DNA of 57,950 bases from Flavobacteriales bacterium UBA952 (GCA_905182495.1 CAJJBU010000020.1:1-57950); one strand, 5' to 3'. Shown: positions 21,032 to 30,459, counted from the first letter of the stretch. Notes: a model not told the origin generated them from the sequence alone. A program made the numbers and translations.

Positions 21032-21589
21032 TTGAAAGATTCCTCATTTCTTAAAGAGTTCTTATTTCGAAAATCTCAAGTCGGCGCCATAGCTCCTAGC
21101 TCCAAGTATTTGACAAAAAAGATGATGAATGGGCTCACTTTATCAAATGCAAAAGTGGTCGTTGAACTTGGGCCAGGAACAGGTGTCTTTACAGAAGAAT
21201 TACTAAATCTGATTGGACCTAAAACCCAATTATTAATCATTGAAATCAATGCCAGTTTTTATAAGTTATTAAAAGAGAAAATTCAAGATCCAAGAGTAAC
21301 GCTTGTCAATGGCTCTGCAGCAGATATAGGTTTTTATTTAAAAAAAATGAATGTTAAAGATGCTGATGTTATCATTTCGTCCATTCCATTAGCCGTATTA
21401 CCAACAAGGTTACGCAATAGGGTTGTGCTTTCAGCAAGACATGCACTACGATCAAAAGGTAAGTATATACAATTCCAATACAGCCTTCAGTCTCAGAAAA
21501 TGCTAGGAAAAGTTTTCTCAAGTGTCCAAATAAAGCACTGTCTTTTAAATATCCCTCCAGCATTCATCTATAGTTGTATTAAGGAATAA
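21032..21589 (+). CDS. SAM-dependent methyltransferase, phospholipid N-methyltransferase (PmtA)-like
   Basis: Rossmann-fold methyltransferase of 185 residues. It opens with FLFRKSQVGAIAPSSKYLTKK, the conserved N-terminal pattern of PmtA/rRNA-adenine-methylase-like lipid methyltransferases, followed by SAM motif I VVELGPGTGVFTEEL and the acidic motif LIIEIN. The end (LLNIPPAFIYSC) also fits the PmtA-type family. The start is a TTG two bases after the preceding stop, consistent with translational coupling. The substrate could be phosphatidylethanolamine or another amine lipid; sequence alone does not decide. Confidence 0.78.
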   Translation: MKDSSFLKEFLFRKSQVGAIAPSSKYLTKKMMNGLTLSNAKVVVELGPGTGVFTEELLNLIGPKTQLLIIEINASFYKLLKEKIQDPRVTLVNGSAADIGFYLKKMNVKDADVIISSIPLAVLPTRLRNRVVLSARHALRSKGKYIQFQYSLQSQKMLGKVFSSVQIKHCLLNIPPAFIYSCIKE

Positions 21590-21599
21590 TAGAAATCCC

Positions 21600-21607
21600 T
21601 ACCTTTG
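21600..21607 (+). promoter_or_regulatory. Promoter -7 element for the ABC-F gene
   Basis: TACCTTTG followed by C, a perfect Bacteroidota -7 element, ends 15 bases before the ATG at 21623. Expected transcript leader is about ten bases. Confidence 0.6.
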
Positions 21608-21622
21608 CAAAAAAAACTTTAG

Positions 21623-23245
21623 ATGCTCAGTGTACAAAACCTATCCCTTCAATTCGGAAAGAGAATCCTTTTTGATGATGTCAACCTTAAATTTGTAAAT
21701 GGAAACTGCTATGGTGTTATTGGGGCCAATGGTGCCGGTAAATCCACCTTGAAAAAAATATTAACGGGAGACCAAGACCCAACCACAGGCTTAGTCAATC
21801 TAGAACCAGGCAAGAGAATGGCCGTTCTTAAACAAGATCATTTCGAGTTTGATAAAATAACCGTTCTGCAAACCGTAATCATGGGGCATAAGCGCATCTA
21901 TGAAATCATGGTTGAAAAAGATGCTATTTATGCAAAACCCGATTTCAGTGAAGAAGACGGCATGCGTACAGGTGAACTTGAAGCAGAATTTGCAGACCTA
22001 GAAGGATGGAATGCAGAAACGGATGCCGCAGCCTTACTCAGTAACCTTGGCATTGAAGAAGCTAAGCATTATCAAAATATGGAAGAGCTTTCCAGTGATC
22101 TAAAAGTAAGGGTTTTACTTGCTCAAGCTTTATTTGGTAATCCCGATGTATTGATTTTAGATGAACCCACAAATGATTTAGATATACAAACCATTGCTTG
22201 GCTAGAAGATTTTTTATTTGAATTTAAGAACACGGTTATTGTTGTTTCACACGATAGACACTTTTTAGATACCGTTTGCACACATGTTTGTGATATTGAC
22301 TTTTCAAAAATCAATCTTTTTACAGGGAACTACTCGTTTTGGTATCAATCCTCTCAACTCGCCTTAAGACAAAGATCTGATAAAAACAAAAAGGCAGAAG
22401 AAAAGAAGAAAGAACTCATGGAGTTCATTGCCAGATTCTCTGCAAATGCCGCAAAATCAAAACAAGCAACAAGCAGAAGGAAAATGCTAGACAACCTGGA
22501 CCTTAGTGAAATACAACCTTCTTCCAGAAAATACCCAGGCATTACATTTCACCAAGAAAGAGATGCTGGAAACCAAATACTTTCCTTAACAGGCTTAAGC
22601 AAGAACTCCTCAGACGGCGTGTTATTCAGTAATATTAACTTAATCGTCAACAAAGGAGATCGAATTGCTTTTGTTTCAAAAAATTCAATCGCTATTACGG
22701 CTTTGTTTCAGATTTTGAATGGATCAATAAAAGCAGATAATGGAGAGTTTACATATGGAACCACAATCAAAAGTGCCTATTTACCCAATGATAACTCAAG
22801 CTATTTCTCAAGCAAAGACTCCTTGATCGATTGGTTGCGACAATATGCACAAACCGATGAAGAAAGAGAAGACGTCTACCTAAGAACATTTCTAGGAAGA
22901 ATGCTTTTCACAGGTGAAGAAGCGATGAAGTCGGCAACCGTTTTATCTGGAGGAGAGAAGGTCCGTTGTATGCTTTCGAAAATGATGCTTGCAAAAGGAA
23001 ATTTAATTGTGATGGATGAACCAACAAACCACCTTGATCTTGAATCAATTACTGCATTAAACAATGCGATGGCAGAATTTAGAGGAACATTACTCTTCAC
23101 ATCCCATGACCATGAACTTGTAAATACCGTGGCAAATAGAATTATTGAAATCACACCAACTGGAACTATTGATAAAATGATGAAATATGATGATTATCTT
23201 CGAGATGCCAAAGTCATTAGTTTAAGAGAGGAGATGTATGCCTAA
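21623..23245 (+). CDS. ABC-F family ATPase (YbiT-like) with one degenerate ATP site
   Basis: Soluble twin-cassette ATPase of the ABC-F class, which binds the ribosomal E site and modulates translation. Cassette 1 has Walker A GANGAGKSTL near residue 35 and Walker B LILDEPTNDLD, but its signature reads ELSSDLKVR instead of LSGGxxxR. Cassette 2 lacks Walker A, with FVSKNSIAITAL where GPNGIGKTTL is expected. It keeps the signature LSGGEKVRCMLSKM and Walker B VMDEPTNHLD. The linker between cassettes (about 250-290) is lysine-rich and helical. Because each ATP site pairs Walker A of one cassette with the signature of the other, one site is intact and one fully degenerate. Overlaps the M61 gene by 8 bases. 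Confidence 0.93.
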   Translation: MLSVQNLSLQFGKRILFDDVNLKFVNGNCYGVIGANGAGKSTLKKILTGDQDPTTGLVNLEPGKRMAVLKQDHFEFDKITVLQTVIMGHKRIYEIMVEKDAIYAKPDFSEEDGMRTGELEAEFADLEGWNAETDAAALLSNLGIEEAKHYQNMEELSSDLKVRVLLAQALFGNPDVLILDEPTNDLDIQTIAWLEDFLFEFKNTVIVVSHDRHFLDTVCTHVCDIDFSKINLFTGNYSFWYQSSQLALRQRSDKNKKAEEKKKELMEFIARFSANAAKSKQATSRRKMLDNLDLSEIQPSSRKYPGITFHQERDAGNQILSLTGLSKNSSDGVLFSNINLIVNKGDRIAFVSKNSIAITALFQILNGSIKADNGEFTYGTTIKSAYLPNDNSSYFSSKDSLIDWLRQYAQTDEEREDVYLRTFLGRMLFTGEEAMKSATVLSGGEKVRCMLSKMMLAKGNLIVMDEPTNHLDLESITALNNAMAEFRGTLLFTSHDHELVNTVANRIIEITPTGTIDKMMKYDDYLRDAKVISLREEMYA

Positions 23246-24845
23246 GATTCAGAATTCACCTCTTGTAAATTATATTCTTTCAATACCTAGCCCGCACGAG
23301 CAATATTTACACATAGAATGTACGTTTGATGTTGGTTCTGATCAAATTGAAGTATTCCTTCCGTCTTGGAGACCTGGAAGGTATGAGATTTCCAATTTCG
23401 CTAAGAATATTAGGGGTTTTAAAATATTTAATGAAGCAAACGAATTGGTCCCTTTTCAAAAAAGCTCAAAAGATTCTTGGATTATTGATTGTCAAAATAC
23501 CCATAAGATCAAAATTAAATACCAATATTACAGCAACGAACTAAATGCAGGATCTACCTATGTTAGCGATAAGTTACTTTATGTAAACCCTGTTAACTGC
23601 CTGATTTACATAGAAGAGTTGTTTAATAAACCCATTCACCTTCAATTAGATATTCCAAAGAATTGGCAAATTGCTACAAGTTTAGAAACATTAGACGCTA
23701 CGCTAACAGCACCGTCATTTGAAGTCTTATATGATTCACCATTTATTTGCTCAAATAAACTTGTCAATGAAAGTTATACGATTGGGCAAACCAAATTTTT
23801 TGTTTGGTTTAATGACATCCAAGACATTCCATGGGATAGATTACTAAATGACTTTGAGCGATTTTCAAAAAAACAAATTAAAGATTTTGGTGAATTCCCA
23901 TCTAAAGAATTTCACTTTTTAATCCACACACCCGCTTATAAAGCATACCATGGTGTAGAACATACAAATAGCACTGTCATCGCTTTAGGGCCTTGCTACG
24001 ACGTGTTTGGGAGGCTTTATTCGGAATTACTGGGTGTTTCATCGCATGAACTGTACCATGCCTGGAATATAAAAACCATTCGTCCAAAGGCGATGCACCC
24101 CTATCGGTTTAGAGAGGAAAATTATTCCCGACTTGGATATATTTATGAAGGAGTCACTACCTACATGGGAGATTTATACCTTCTAAAGAGTGGGGTTTTT
24201 ACGCTAAGTGAATACCTTAAAGAGCTCGAACAACAATTTCAAAGACACTTTGACAATCCCGCACGGTTTTACACTTCTGTGGGCGACTCCTCATTTGACA
24301 CTTGGCTAGATGGATACATTAGTGGTGCTCCCGGAAGAAAACTTTCAATTTATGTTGAAGGTTGCTTGTTGGCCTTCGTGACTGATTTCATGATACGAAA
24401 GGCAACTAAAAACAAATATGGTATTGAAGAGGTTATAAAAAGAATGTACACGGATCCGTCGATTACTGCTTCTGGTTTTGATGAATCTGATTATCAACGA
24501 ATTATTGAAAAGACATCGGGAATTTCTTTTCAAAGTTTTTTTGACAACTACCTTAACGGAACACATTCCTACGAGCCCATACTACAAGAAGCACTTGAAT
24601 ATTTCGGTTTAGAGATGAAGCTTACAGACGCTGCGTTACTCACAGAATCTGCACTGGGGATTAAGCTAGCTCCGGGAAAAGGTAAATGTCGTATTCAAAG
24701 CATGGCACTAGGCTCCCCTGCTGATATGTGTGGCCTACGTATAGGTGACGATATTATTGGAGTAAATCAAATGAAAGTTGATGGCGACATCGAGAATTGG
24801 CTACGCTATTTCAATATTGCAGACATCACCTTAACCACTAATTAG
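23238..24845 (+). CDS. M61 family metallopeptidase (glycyl aminopeptidase-like), C terminus probably frameshifted
   Basis: Zinc peptidase of family M61, cytoplasmic by appearance since no signal peptide is present. An N-terminal beta domain (SWRPGRYEISNFAKN) precedes the catalytic domain with zinc motif HELYHAW near residue 272 and GYIYEGVTTYMGD with the third ligand. A PDZ domain lies at the end (GSPADMCGLRIGDDIIGVN). The frame stops at 24845 with ITLTTN. The next frame reads IREQKIFNQK, then SFFPKYTLRVLEKQN and SSAIRSW, to a stop at 24984. That matches how M61 proteins usually end, so one extra base near 24840 probably truncates it; the real gene would overlap the convergent exporter gene by 46 bases. 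Translation is coupled to the ABC-F gene (8-base overlap). Confidence 0.88.
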   Translation: MPKIQNSPLVNYILSIPSPHEQYLHIECTFDVGSDQIEVFLPSWRPGRYEISNFAKNIRGFKIFNEANELVPFQKSSKDSWIIDCQNTHKIKIKYQYYSNELNAGSTYVSDKLLYVNPVNCLIYIEELFNKPIHLQLDIPKNWQIATSLETLDATLTAPSFEVLYDSPFICSNKLVNESYTIGQTKFFVWFNDIQDIPWDRLLNDFERFSKKQIKDFGEFPSKEFHFLIHTPAYKAYHGVEHTNSTVIALGPCYDVFGRLYSELLGVSSHELYHAWNIKTIRPKAMHPYRFREENYSRLGYIYEGVTTYMGDLYLLKSGVFTLSEYLKELEQQFQRHFDNPARFYTSVGDSSFDTWLDGYISGAPGRKLSIYVEGCLLAFVTDFMIRKATKNKYGIEEVIKRMYTDPSITASGFDESDYQRIIEKTSGISFQSFFDNYLNGTHSYEPILQEALEYFGLEMKLTDAALLTESALGIKLAPGKGKCRIQSMALGSPADMCGLRIGDDIIGVNQMKVDGDIENWLRYFNIADITLTTN

Positions 24846-24938
24846 AGAACAAAAGATATTCAATCAGAAGATGCCTGTTGTTCACAGAAGCTTTTTTCCA
24901 AAGTATACCCTTCGTGTTTTAGAGAAACAAAATCTTAT

Positions 24939-27257
24939 TCAATCCTCAGCGATTCGATCATGGGCCTGTGATGGCTCCTTATAAAAAGCTAGAATCAAAA
25001 GAGGCAATAAGGTTAAATCTAGAATCAAGGCTACAAATAAAGTAATACCTAGAAGAAGTCCCATATTAAAGGTTCCCATAAAGGTTGAAAACAAGAGCAA
25101 AAGGAAGCCACTACACAAAACCAAAGTCGTTAAGATCATCGCTTTCCCAGTAACAATAAATGAATGCCTTAATGCGTCTGAAACAGATTTTCCCTTCATT
25201 AATTCAAACTTGAATTTACCTAACAAATGAATGGTGTCATCTACGGCAATCCCAAAGGCAATTGTAAAGATAATTGATGTACTCACTTTTACCTCGATCC
25301 CTAAATACCCCATTATAGCAGCTATAAAAATCAACGGTATGGTATTCGGCAATAAACTAATTAGAACCATCCGAAAGGATTTAAATACAAATCCCATAAT
25401 GATAGAAACCACACCTATTGAAAGAAGTAAACCATAAATCAAACTATTTGAGAGATACCGAATGTTTTTATCCAAGAGAAATGCAGAGCCCGTTACTCTC
25501 ACTGAAATATATTGAAAGTCCCTCTTTTTAAGATACTCTTGAAAGCGTACGGTTCGCGCTGTGATTATATTATTCCCTAAATCGGAGATAGTTCCTTGAA
25601 TTCGCGTAAGTTGTTCTGTAGAATCTAAAAACAATGGCAAAAACGCGCCTTGCTCCGCTAACTTAAGAACCCTTCTAAACCTCTTAACTTCTTTAGTCCT
25701 CGTGGGAAGTTTAAAATAGGATGCATTACCAAAGTGAAGAGAGCGGTTCAAGACCTTAACAGATTGAACAAGAGAGGTCTTCAACTCTACTTCGAAAGTA
25801 TCTTCCAAATACTTCTCAACCTCTTCCAACTCACCAAGCACATCTAAAGACCAGGCGCTTGAACTGCTATCTCGTACATTCACCGCTAGTTCAAAAGGCC
25901 TATAACCGCCATAATGCTGATCAAAATAATAAAAATCAGATTTTATTGGGTCCGATTCCTTTAAATCGTCCATAAGAAGATTATCTGCTTTGAGTAAGGT
26001 CATTCCAAAGATAGAAAGCCCAATAAAAATAGCGGATGAAATCCAAACCACTTTTTTATGACTCAATATCCAATCATAAGCCTTTGGTAAAAACCTACTC
26101 CAAATCGTATCTCTTTTCTTTTCAATGATCTTGGGAGATGGGAAGTAATAAAACAAGATGGGCAGAAAAAGAATGGAAAGAAAAAAGGCAAGCAACACCC
26201 CGATTCCAATAATTAAACCGAACATCTTGACGGGTTGTACATTTATAAAGTAAAGGGAAAAGAAGCCAATAGAGGTGGTCAATGAGGTTAAAAAGGTAGA
26301 GAATCCGACCTCTCTTATGGTGGTTTTTATAGACTCGAATTTTGACAGACCCTCTCGAAGCGCGTCCATATATCTCGAAACCAAATGGATGACATCTGAC
26401 ATCGCCACAACAAACATAATTGAGGGCAAGGTTGTCAATAAAATATTCATTGGGCTGTTAAAAAGTCCCATCCCTCCTATTACCCATACTAGGGTCGAAA
26501 ATATAACGACTTGCGGCAATAAAATTCCCCAACCGGATCGAAATGCAATAAAGAGAAATAAAATCACCAAAACAGCACTCATAGCCATGAATAAAAGGAG
26601 TTCAGAATTCATCTTTTCAATATAGTAACGCTGCCCTACTGTGGTTCCAGCAAGATGCACACCGTCAAACTCGAAAGCACTTATTCTATCTTTCACCTCA
26701 TTCACAAGCACATCACTTTTCTTTACAGACAATCCATTTTCATGTTTTAAAAAGATACAGACAGATTTTGCATCACTAGCAACAAGTGTGTTGATAAGCT
26801 CTTTACTACTAAAGATCCTGGCCGAATCCTTAGGGATGAACTGGGTACTTGACTCCTTCCACATTTCCAAATCAATATAGGGCCTTTGAACCGCGTTATT
26901 AACCCCAAAAAGGGAAACTTCATTTTGATTTGTTATTGCACGCACTCCAGTTACATAAGGGATTCCCCCCTGAAGGCTCTTGGCTAGAGAGTCCACACGT
27001 TCCATGAACGGCAGTGTGAAAACACCATCCTTATTTTCGAGTGCAATCAGAATGAAGTTATTATCGTATTCAAATTTTTCTCGATGCTGGTAAAAATAAT
27101 CGGCATCGGAATCTTCTGCTGGGAAAAACTTCTCAAAATCGTAATCAAATTGCAAATGTGTGGTCTGGTAACCCAAAAAAGTAGTAAGGCCTATTAAAAG
27201 CACACCTACCACAAGTGACCATTTTACAAAATTTTTCTCACTAATAAATTTCATCAT
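24939..27257 (-). CDS. RND superfamily / MMPL-type exporter
   Basis: Inner-membrane transporter of 772 residues with the two-fold RND layout. One helix near residues 12-30 is followed by a ~190-residue extracytoplasmic domain (residues 35-225) and five helices (about 230-380). The pattern then repeats: a helix at about 410, a second loop, and five helices from about 610. SDVIHLVSRY in the first half and DDTIHLLGKF in the second are the conserved TM4-type motifs carrying Asp residues expected to relay protons. This short form, without adaptor genes nearby, is the MMPL/HpnN-like type, often for lipids or sterol-like compounds. The substrate is unknown. Gene stands alone. Confidence 0.88.
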   Translation of the reverse strand: MMKFISEKNFVKWSLVVGVLLIGLTTFLGYQTTHLQFDYDFEKFFPAEDSDADYFYQHREKFEYDNNFILIALENKDGVFTLPFMERVDSLAKSLQGGIPYVTGVRAITNQNEVSLFGVNNAVQRPYIDLEMWKESSTQFIPKDSARIFSSKELINTLVASDAKSVCIFLKHENGLSVKKSDVLVNEVKDRISAFEFDGVHLAGTTVGQRYYIEKMNSELLLFMAMSAVLVILFLFIAFRSGWGILLPQVVIFSTLVWVIGGMGLFNSPMNILLTTLPSIMFVVAMSDVIHLVSRYMDALREGLSKFESIKTTIREVGFSTFLTSLTTSIGFFSLYFINVQPVKMFGLIIGIGVLLAFFLSILFLPILFYYFPSPKIIEKKRDTIWSRFLPKAYDWILSHKKVVWISSAIFIGLSIFGMTLLKADNLLMDDLKESDPIKSDFYYFDQHYGGYRPFELAVNVRDSSSSAWSLDVLGELEEVEKYLEDTFEVELKTSLVQSVKVLNRSLHFGNASYFKLPTRTKEVKRFRRVLKLAEQGAFLPLFLDSTEQLTRIQGTISDLGNNIITARTVRFQEYLKKRDFQYISVRVTGSAFLLDKNIRYLSNSLIYGLLLSIGVVSIIMGFVFKSFRMVLISLLPNTIPLIFIAAIMGYLGIEVKVSTSIIFTIAFGIAVDDTIHLLGKFKFELMKGKSVSDALRHSFIVTGKAMILTTLVLCSGFLLLLFSTFMGTFNMGLLLGITLFVALILDLTLLPLLILAFYKEPSQAHDRIAED

Positions 27258-27264
27258 TTCAAGA

Positions 27265-27272
27265 CAAAATTA
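27265..27272 (-). promoter_or_regulatory. Possible near-leaderless promoter of the exporter gene
   Basis: Minus strand TAATTTTG fits TAnnTTTG, with a TTG 16 bases further upstream. It ends only 7 bases before the ATG, so the transcript would be nearly leaderless or translation would start at the adjacent second ATG (27254). Confidence 0.35.
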
Positions 27273-27323
27273 TTTTTTTAAAGCACAACAACACCAATGA
27301 GATTGTTTTTTTTATCATTCTGA

Positions 27324-28730
27324 TTAGCGAAGAAAAAATTCTTCGGGGAAATTAACCAAGTAAAGATTTTCCTTGGCCCTTGTGGCAGCAGTGTATAACC
27401 ACCTCAAATATGAACTATCTTTCATTTGTTCGGGTATATATGAACCATCTATGAATACATCCGACCACTGCCCCCCTTGAGATTTATGCACAGTCAATGC
27501 GTTTGCATATTTGACATGAAGTGCATTAAAATATGGATTCATCAATATTTCTTGATAACGTTTTGATTTCGAACTAATATGCCAATAGTCTTTTTCTATT
27601 TCAAAAAACAATTCTTTCATTTTATCCCTGCTTAAAGTCGCACCGTCAATCAAAAGTGTATCTTTCATGACAAGAACCTCTTTGTAATCCTCATCGGGAT
27701 AATTTGGAAAAGAAATTAAAACTTTTGCAAAATCAAAGCCATATAGTGTCTCCTCTTTTATAAGCTTCTCTATTCGAATATTTTCTCCATTTGCTAAAAA
27801 ACCTAAAGCCGATGTAGCAGATATCCAAAAATAGTTGTTTCGAATTACCATCAATGACTCATTAGATTCTAATATTTCTTCCCGAAAATGAATGCTTTTT
27901 CGAATGCCATTATTCCATCGATTGGCTTGCTTATTAGACAAAGTAAGAACAACCACATTGTCATTTCCTTTCGAGTGGATACTCTCCTCAATCCGTTCAT
28001 GAACTTCATACCCTTTTAATGATTGTGTGTTCGTGTCAAGATCAATTATAAATGGGGGTTCAAATACGACCTTATTCCGAATATACGTTGCATTTGAGAT
28101 AATTGAAGAAGATTCTCTCGTCCGAAAGATCTGTTTTAACTGCGCGGCAAATACAGTTAAATTCGCGAAAGTTGATTCTAGAAAATCTACATCCAAAGCA
28201 GGCGAAGAATCTTGGCCTACGGGGGGTAACTGACCAGCGTCACCAATAAAAACCAGTTTACATTTATAGCCTTCTTTCACATACGAAATTAAGTCGTGTA
28301 AAATATCATTATCACCATGGACTCCCGAGGGAATCATGGAGGCTTCATCAATAAAAAATATAGTATTTCGATGCTTGTTTTTAACAGCCTTTAATTTAAC
28401 CTGTTTTTCTAAAGCACTGCCTCCGAAATAAATCTCCTTATGAACCGTCTGAGCTTTTTGACCTGCATATACCGAAAGCACCTTTGCCGCCCTACCTGTG
28501 GGGGCTGCTAACCTTGTATTTATTTTGAAGCCTTTTAAACTCTTATTCAAAAGGGAGGTTAGCGTTGACTTACCTGTACCAGCATAACCCGAAAGAATGA
28601 AAATTGACAACCCATCGCTAGGGTCTTTCTCCAAAAAATTCTCGAATAAATTTAAAGCAGTAATTTGATCTTGAGATAAATCAATTTCACTTAAAGAAAT
28701 AACATTTTCAAGAATTTTATTTTGTTTCAT
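27324..28730 (-). CDS. ATP-dependent RecD-like DNA helicase (SF1B)
   Basis: Superfamily 1 helicase of 468 residues. Walker A is GYAGTGKSTL near residue 48, motif II FFIDEASMI near 126, and motif III GDAGQLPPVG near 162. The UvrD_C_2/RecD-type C-terminal motifs TVHKSQGGQWSDV near 427 and YTAATRAKENLYLV near 450 are both present. It lacks the long N-terminal region of RecD2, so it resembles the small Dda/RecD-like helicases widespread in Bacteroidota. Role in DNA repair or replication restart is inferred from family. Divergent from the gene at 28828, with a palindrome just upstream of its start. Confidence 0.9.
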   Translation of the reverse strand: MKQNKILENVISLSEIDLSQDQITALNLFENFLEKDPSDGLSIFILSGYAGTGKSTLTSLLNKSLKGFKINTRLAAPTGRAAKVLSVYAGQKAQTVHKEIYFGGSALEKQVKLKAVKNKHRNTIFFIDEASMIPSGVHGDNDILHDLISYVKEGYKCKLVFIGDAGQLPPVGQDSSPALDVDFLESTFANLTVFAAQLKQIFRTRESSSIISNATYIRNKVVFEPPFIIDLDTNTQSLKGYEVHERIEESIHSKGNDNVVVLTLSNKQANRWNNGIRKSIHFREEILESNESLMVIRNNYFWISATSALGFLANGENIRIEKLIKEETLYGFDFAKVLISFPNYPDEDYKEVLVMKDTLLIDGATLSRDKMKELFFEIEKDYWHISSKSKRYQEILMNPYFNALHVKYANALTVHKSQGGQWSDVFIDGSYIPEQMKDSSYLRWLYTAATRAKENLYLVNFPEEFFLR

Positions 28731-28740
28731 TTATTTATCA

Positions 28741-28756
28741 TTTGGTTCAAACCAAA
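28741..28756. promoter_or_regulatory. Perfect inverted repeat upstream of the helicase gene
   Basis: TTTGGTT-CA-AACCAAA, a 7-bp perfect inverted repeat with a 2-base centre, lies 10 bases before the helicase start codon in the 97-base divergent gap. It could be an operator for a dimeric regulator; its tiny loop makes an RNA hairpin less likely. Confidence 0.35.
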
Positions 28757-28794
28757 ATTTACATTCGTGATGGTCGCAGTAAAATTAAAAATTG

Positions 28795-28802
28795 TAGATT
28801 TG
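28795..28802 (+). promoter_or_regulatory. Promoter -7 element for the 28828 operon
   Basis: TAGATTTG, a perfect TAnnTTTG match, ends 25 bases before the ATG at 28828, giving a leader of about 20 bases. Confidence 0.55.
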
Positions 28803-28827
28803 TAACTGTTAAATTACAAGATTTGTT

Positions 28828-29736
28828 ATGCTAAATATCGCTTTACTTATTAAAAAATATTCGGTCCCCTTTCTTTTTGGACTTATCGGTTTATTATTGC
28901 TAATCGCAGGCTTGGTCAAAGATCAATCATTAGAATTCATTTTCGCAGCAATTGTGATCCTATTAAGTGCTGGGATTTCTGCATTAAATGTTTCAGGTAT
29001 GATTTCTCCTTCTCTGACTAAAATTATTGGTTTTGTCTCACTCGCTATAGCAATTGTTGTTCTATTTTTCACTTTTAGCTCCGTGTCGGAAACTGTAGAA
29101 CATCAAAATGATTATAAAGCTTGTAAAGGATTATCGATAAGGAACCTTAGAGATGTACAGACCGCTCAAAAGGCATATCTAGCGAAAAACAAGGTTTATG
29201 CGCACGATTGGAATACGCTAGTAAGCTTTATAAAGTCAGATAGTATTGCCATCCTTGATGCTGAAGGTTCGGTGCCGAGTAGAAAGATAACGGAAAAGGA
29301 AAGAGACTATTTAGTTGAATTCAATCTTTATAAAAAAGGACAAGCGATTGACAATAAAATGAATGAAATTGAGGCCTATTATTTATCAAAATCCCCAATA
29401 TGTCCTTTTGAGTTAAAGACGTTTAGAAGAGATACCGTTAACGTTTCTTTTATTGAAACCACGTTTACCAAAAACAGAAGCTATATGAAGGAGAGACTCG
29501 ACAATGGATATGGAGACTTTATTCCAGAAGACTTGAAATTCATTCCGTATACCAATAAAAAAGATTCTTGGAAAATTGATACAGCATCTGTTGTCATAGG
29601 CTCAGATACACTATCTACGGTTCTAATAGGAGGAAACCTTCCTCTTACAGAAATCAAAGGCACTTCAAAGAAAGAAAAAATGTTCTTTGGAAAGCTGGAT
29701 AACAGTGACCTGTCAGGGTCTTGGGAGGCACAATAA
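28828..29736 (+). CDS. Membrane-anchored hypothetical protein
   Basis: 302 residues, no family recognised with certainty. Three hydrophobic helices lie at about residues 12-30, 34-57 and 62-84, followed by a soluble domain of ~215 residues containing LRDVQTAQKAYLAKNKVYAHDW. It has no cysteine-rich or catalytic motif that I can see. It is first in a tight operon with DUF3822, rsmD, coaD and a thioredoxin-fold gene (3-base gap to the next gene). Similar proteins occur as conserved hypotheticals in Bacteroidota. Confidence 0.75.
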   Translation: MLNIALLIKKYSVPFLFGLIGLLLLIAGLVKDQSLEFIFAAIVILLSAGISALNVSGMISPSLTKIIGFVSLAIAIVVLFFTFSSVSETVEHQNDYKACKGLSIRNLRDVQTAQKAYLAKNKVYAHDWNTLVSFIKSDSIAILDAEGSVPSRKITEKERDYLVEFNLYKKGQAIDNKMNEIEAYYLSKSPICPFELKTFRRDTVNVSFIETTFTKNRSYMKERLDNGYGDFIPEDLKFIPYTNKKDSWKIDTASVVIGSDTLSTVLIGGNLPLTEIKGTSKKEKMFFGKLDNSDLSGSWEAQ

Positions 29737-29739
29737 AGG

Positions 29740-30459
29740 ATGTCCACCGCCCTGCTCTTTTTCAATGAGAAAAGAATTCTTATTAAAGATAAGTCCTCAG
29801 GTGTTAATTTAATCGAACCTTTTCGCATTGATAGCTTTAATAAATTCGTTGAAGACCGATTAAAGCATCTTATTCAGACAAATGTCATCCAAAAAGGAAT
29901 TGATATTGAGGAGGTACTCGTAGACGCTTCAGAATGTATTCTTGTACCAAATGAAATATATAACTCCAGTAAAAAAGAAGCATATCTTAAATTGAATTAT
30001 GTCAATATTGATGCTGAGAAAGTAATTGTTGATGAGAAACTAGAATCCATAAATGCCTATTTCATTAGTACACGTTTGAGGTGGTTCATCAACTTTTGCG
30101 AGAATAATCTACCCCAAATCCCAATAGCCAATACCTCAAGAAAATACATTGACCGCATCTTAAAAGAAAATAAAACGGATATACACATTGTTCTAAAGGA
30201 AAATACTTTTGATCTAATCAAATTACAAAGCCAGAAGCTTTATTCATTTAATACAATTGAATACAATACCGTAACTGATGTTATTTATTTCTTGATTGCA
30301 CATTTAAACAAACTTCCTATTAAAGCCAAATCAATTGTTCTTTATGGTTCAGAAAAACAAGGAGTAGAAGCGGCCCTTTTGTTTGCTAAAGTTGAAGCGT
30401 TAAGTACACTTCGATTAAATACATTTTCTGAAAACGAATTCATAAACCTTCTATCTTGA
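29740..30459 (+). CDS. DUF3822 family protein
   Basis: 239 residues. Matches DUF3822 by its content and by its position directly before rsmD, the usual Bacteroidota arrangement. The N-terminal half is beta-rich (TALLFFNEKRILIKD, ECILVPNEIY), and the C-terminal half looks like an actin-type or MreB-like second lobe (NTFDLIKLQSQKLYSFNTI, SIVLYGSEKQGVEAALLF). This bipartite layout suggests a degenerate ASKHA fold, but that is inference. Function is unknown. The stop overlaps the TTG start of rsmD by 4 bases. Confidence 0.78.
   Translation: MSTALLFFNEKRILIKDKSSGVNLIEPFRIDSFNKFVEDRLKHLIQTNVIQKGIDIEEVLVDASECILVPNEIYNSSKKEAYLKLNYVNIDAEKVIVDEKLESINAYFISTRLRWFINFCENNLPQIPIANTSRKYIDRILKENKTDIHIVLKENTFDLIKLQSQKLYSFNTIEYNTVTDVIYFLIAHLNKLPIKAKSIVLYGSEKQGVEAALLFAKVEALSTLRLNTFSENEFINLLS

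Noticed and set aside
24846..24938. Terminator between the M61 gene and the exporter gene.
   Set aside because: No hairpin with a T tract found; the stretch instead reads as the displaced M61 C terminus.
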